DNA of 64,000 bases, taken from contig OY783198.1 of assembly GCA_963678675.1 (NCBI GenBank), forward strand, positions 2,051,001 through 2,115,000, read 5' to 3'. A model generated the notes under the pieces. That model did not search any database and was not told where the DNA came from. It worked only from the letters and a program-made list of their open reading frames with translations. Positions 59,861-64,000 of the stretch are shown here, in pieces (position 1 is the first letter of the stretch; each line of letters begins with the position of its first letter). The translations under genes were made by a program, and so were the position numbers. The DNA is from Xiphydria camelus. Its lineage: Eukaryota; Arthropoda; Insecta; Hymenoptera; Xiphydriidae.

Positions 59861-61942
59861 ACCGTCTTACAAAGCGCGACCATTCGCCATTTCTAGTGTT
59901 AAGTTCGATCGTCGTCGTGGCGATTATTTCGAACGTCCCATCCCTTCAACGCGAGTTACTTTCGAGCAATCGTACTTGACATTTGACCTCCGCACGATAT
60001 TCATCTCGATCGACGTTCCGCTGATTACACCAAAGCGGATTCAGTCCGGTCAGTTTCACGTGTTCGGCGCGGACAATTGGCGCTGACCTCTGACGCGGCT
60101 CGCCGCTGAATCTTCGAAGGGCGCAGCGACGCGACGGGTTCGGGGATCGGGATTGTACTTACGCCTTAATTAGAGGGTCACGACACGGGTCCCCGAAGGG
60201 CAGGAAATGTGGGTTGCACAGGAATCAGATATTCGCGCACCACTCTGGTTCGCGTCAATGACGCGCGCCTTTCTCCGCGTGTGTGAGTGACGACAAACCG
60301 CGTTTCCATCTCGCAAATTGGCGGGTTGCCGTTCCATTTTTGATGTGGGTTACGAAGTTGAAACGTTTTGAACGCGTTACGAATTCAGAAGCATTCCCGT
60401 TTCAGACGAGAAATGTACTTTCGAGCCAACTTGTGATGGGAATATATTCAATTTTCGTAACGAGCATCGTTTCCATATCGCGTTTAGTATCATTTTTAAT
60501 TATTTCCGGGACGGTAGCGCTTCGCGAGATAATCACCGTACAGCTGCCGTACCTCGAAACGAAGTGCGTCGTATCGGATTATGCAGTGAGAGAAACGGAG
60601 GATTTCTCCTTTGATTCGTTATTTTTTCCTTGCAGACTTCCAAGCCCACCGGTCAGGGCCACGAGTCTCGACCCCTTATTTCTTCTCCGTCGTCGCCAGA
60701 CGGTCGTTTCTCGCTTCGGAGAATAATTGTCGCGAATGTTTCGTCAGACGTGAAGGTGCTCTCGTCGCTGGAAGAAAGGAAAGAGAGGAGGAACGACACT
60801 CCGCCTCGCGTCGAAAACAGGCGCGAGATGGATCTACGATTACGAGACGGTTCGTTAATCGCAGCCGTTGAAGACATATCGTCAGGATTTTTCGAACGAC
60901 CGTACATCGCGATACACTCGAATCGACGAGTACGCCGCTGCGCTTTTTCGCGGCTCCTCCGATGGAAGGAGATATGGAGGTATCGTTCCACGGGGAGAAG
61001 CGAACCCCGATCGTTATCACGAGCCGCGCTGCACTCCCGCGCCGATGAAACTATATAGTGCAAGAAACGCGTCTTTGCACCTGCTCTCGTTACGGTGAAT
61101 ATCGCGTTACGAGCATTATCTACGCGAGCATTCATTTCGCTTTTTACGGACTTCTCGCAGAGGAGGATAAAAGGAAAAGCGTTCATCCGGGCCAGCGTCT
61201 CTCAACCTCTGAATTATTGACAGATTTACGAGAAGATCGCCAGGAGAAAAATTGGAAGGAGCTTTAAGAAGCGACGCGGAAACGATCAATCAGCGCTTCT
61301 CATCGAACGAGGTTATTCCAATCGACTCCGCGACGCGACCCCAATTTGCTTCTCTCCGTTGCTGTTCATTTATAACGCGAACAGTCGTCGATATTCGCTG
61401 ATAAACGATCGAGCGTTTTTTTTTTTTTTCATCAGAGAAACGCTCAGTAAAGCTTGGAAGTGCGGGTCGAAGTTGAACGGGGAGAAAGGTACGACGTCGA
61501 AGCGCATCCTCGAGCTTTTAAATTGGCAAAAAATTAACACGTACCGACGCTAATTGTTACACCAATACAAACGTTACCATCCGAGCGTAAGCAAACTTTC
61601 GCATAACGACCCGGCGCTCGTCGTGCGCGTGGAACAACCCCGTCGCGTTCCACATCCGAACCACGTTTCTTCGTCTCGCGCGCAGCGCCTCGTACTTTTT
61701 TCTTCGCGCAGCCGAGGCAAAGCAACCTCCCCCCCCCCCTCTCCTTTCCGCCGCTTCGTCGGTTCGCAATCATCGAGTTCGCCCGCTACGGTTTCTCTGC
61801 TTCGTCGCGACTTGTTCGCTAATGATCCGTTGCAACTCGAAGGTGACCGCACACGCGCGCGCGCTACCGATGCATCCACACCTATACCCACCCTAAGGTC
61901 CTCATCGACTCTCCCTCGCGCGTACCCGTCTAAAATGCATAT
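59861..61942. other. Noncoding stretch, nothing identified
   Basis: It holds open frames of up to about 180 codons without recognisable domains, and a poly-T run at about 61416-61429. Confidence 0.4.
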
Positions 61943-62050
61943 AGGGTAAAACACGGGGTGAGTTGACGGAGGAAGTCGGCCCCTCGTTTCCATTGCTTTC
62001 CATAGAAACGAGGGGCCAACTTCATTCGCCAACTCACCCCGTTTCACCCT
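61943..62050. repeat. Near-perfect 46-bp foldback with 14-base loop
   Basis: The left arm 61943-61990 and right arm 62005-62050 pair with about five mismatches and one 2-base bulge. Perfect inner and middle blocks are GGCCCCTCGTTTC/GAAACGAGGGGCC and GGGGTGAGTTG/CAACTCACCCC. The loop is CATTGCTTTCCATA. The size and shape resemble a small-RNA precursor or a minimal foldback transposon. Confidence 0.75.
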
Positions 62051-64000
62051 GTGAATAGAAAAAAAAAAGACTACAAGAGACGAAGGGACGCTCCCCCTTT
62101 TTTTCCCTCGAGAGAGAAAGAGAAAGAGGGAGGATGTGAATTTTCCGTCGAAGCAGACAAATTTCACAAGGACTCGCCACCCTCCGAAAGAAGTGAAAAA
62201 AAAAAAAAAAAAAAGAGAAACCCCGGTAAGACGTCCCCTCGTTAACCGCGCTCCGCCGATGTGACAGCGAGACTTCGGAGAAGCGGAGGCTTCGCCGTTT
62301 ACGACGTGACAGACAAGGAGGGTGGAAAATAAAATTCGCCGAGGAGCCTTCGACGGCGCGTCCCGCGAGCAGAGATATAAGTTGATTGTGCCTTCGCACG
62401 CGCGCGGTCCGCCGGCGAATATCGTTACGCGCGTTGTGTCATCGGGGAGGGAAGAATTACGAGAAGCGCGCGCCTGCGTCTCGAAGTCTCGATTGGAACG
62501 CATTATGCGCGATGAGTCGGTGCTAAGGCAATCCGTCCTGCGCGATCGTCGGCGACTCGCGAATGGTCGTTTCTCGTCGTCGACGCTCGAGAGAGAGAGA
62601 GGGGCAAGATTTTTCGTCCGTGGAATTGTGTACGCGTATGTATATGTGTAGGCTGTGGCGACAAGGCGGAAGGGTGTCGGTCGGACAAAACCTGGGGGCG
62701 GTCAGCGATTGTGCGACGTCGTGAAGGGTGGGTCGAAAACTTTTGTGCGCACTTCCTGCTCGGCAACCGAACTGCGGGAGCTCCGGTCATTTTTTTTTTT
62801 TTTCGAGGGAGGGAGAAAGGGGGGGGGGGGGGGGCGTGAGAGAGTGAGAGGGAGGAGGGGAAGACGATACTAAAAAAAAGGACCTATAGGTACAAGCGGC
62901 ACAAGATTCGAGCGATTATCGGACTCCCAGGCATCTTTGCATCGCCTGAGTTTTGACTCCTTTACAATTTCTTTTTATCCCTCTTTATTTCCCCCCGTCT
63001 GCACTGCGTTAGTACCTTTTAAACTTTTATTCGTCCCTGGACGACCCGTCGGGTTTCGACGTCTCCCATAAAACGCTCTAAAGGCTCTCTCTCTCTCTCT
63101 CTCTCGATGCCTCCATCCTCCCTCCGTCCTTTGAAAATCTCGCTTCCCTCTTACCGTACAAAATATTTAAATCGCTCTTCCGGGGCGCGCGAGCCTCGCG
63201 GTAACGGTCCTTTTTGTCTGGATTTAAGGCGGGATATATCCCGCGTGTACTCGGCGGTACACTGGTGTTCGATGCGGCACGTTGCGGTTACGCGGCGGGG
63301 TGGTAAATATTAGTCGGCGAATAGCGCGATTCAATTATCGACCCTTTCCTTTCGGAGGGTATTTTAACGTCGGCGATTTTTAAACACGATCTCGACGCCT
63401 CTTCGAGGGAAACGAAACTAATTGAAATCCTCGAGTAACAAATACTCCGCGTCCTTTTGCTTGTAATTTCGTTCAGACGTTCGTTCCGATGGGGAAACTT
63501 TCTCGCCGTCTCTAGGGGTCCATTGAAAAAATGTCTCGAGACGTCGAATGCTCGGATATCCTGATTTTCCCAGCGAAGGGTGGAAATCCTCGCGGGACGG
63601 AAGACTGAGGGTGGTGCAATTAAGTCGGGGAGTGGAAAAAGTCGAGATGGACCGTTTGTTTTTATAATCGTTCATTTTTCCTGGCAGACTTCGCCATATG
63701 TTTTTTTAAACTCTACATTACAAACAGTGCTCACGCGTCAAGGACGATCTCGACGAGGATTTCCGGTTTCGTAATTAATCCGAGGGATGGAAACGCCCGT
63801 GTACCGCGGAGCGCAGTAAGACGCGATGCAATATTTAAGGTACGCCATCATTCGCTCCGGAGTTTCATTAGAACTCGTTTTCACCCCCGACGGAGGCTGA
63901 TGAAACGGTGATCAACGTTGTCAAAGTAACAGGAACGAAGAAACGCGCGGCAAAAGCGAGCAAAATAAAAGTTTCAAATTCCTCGGAAGGAAAATGCGTT
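62051..64000. other. Noncoding stretch with homopolymers
   Basis: Contains a poly-A run at about 62197-62213, poly-T at 62790-62803, poly-G at 62819-62834 and (CT)n at 63088-63105. No exon is supported. Confidence 0.45.

Noticed and set aside
60283..60726. 147-codon plus frame with a hydrophobic stretch
   Set aside because: The hydrophobicity is short, no family motif is visible, and no promoter or exon structure accompanies it.
61574..62503. 309-codon minus-strand open frame, the longest in the window
   Set aside because: It runs through a poly-A/T run and across the hairpin, and its composition is that of the local repeats. No domain or splice logic supports it.

Overview
The window is eukaryotic, intron-bearing DNA from an insect. 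A hymenopteran, possibly an ant, is my best guess. This rests on an orthologue of the insect receptor guanylate cyclase Gyc32E, a TTAGG-type repeat, CpG-rich introns full of microsatellites, and many short inverted-repeat (MITE-like) elements. None of these proves the species. There are no operons, CRISPR arrays or other prokaryotic features. The sequence has one 200-base assembly gap (10219-10418).

Layout. 268-693 (minus): a divergent, intron-containing histone H2B variant. 1413-2585 (plus): a four-exon gene, head-to-head with H2B, for a small secreted acidic then Ala/Ser/Gly-rich protein with an AATAAA signal after it. 2813-4441 (minus): a seven-exon model for a multi-pass membrane protein I do not recognise; one splice junction is doubtful. 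4442-7636: noncoding.

7637-40841 (minus) is the main gene, a receptor guanylate cyclase best matched to Gyc32E. I read 18 coding exons with compatible splice phases. They give, in order, signal peptide, extracellular ligand-binding domain, transmembrane helix, catalytically dead kinase-homology domain, guanylyl cyclase domain and a long Ser-rich tail. One more exon, for the dimerisation linker before the cyclase domain, must exist and falls at the assembly gap. A likely 5' noncoding exon ends at 41385.

41486-64000 has no gene I can identify, apart from a short THAP-type zinc-finger reading frame near 57.9-58.3 kb. This region and the large Gyc32E introns hold most of the unusual structure: two elements with mariner-like ends, a 515-bp element carrying duplicated CRE/CCAAT/GC-box-like modules, two further inverted-repeat elements, two hairpins, a 311-bp tandem array with internal palindromes, tandem 3' ends of non-LTR retrotransposons, and three other dispersed repeat groups.

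All calls were made by reading translations and splice sites by eye. Family names come from remembered family motifs, not a database search.
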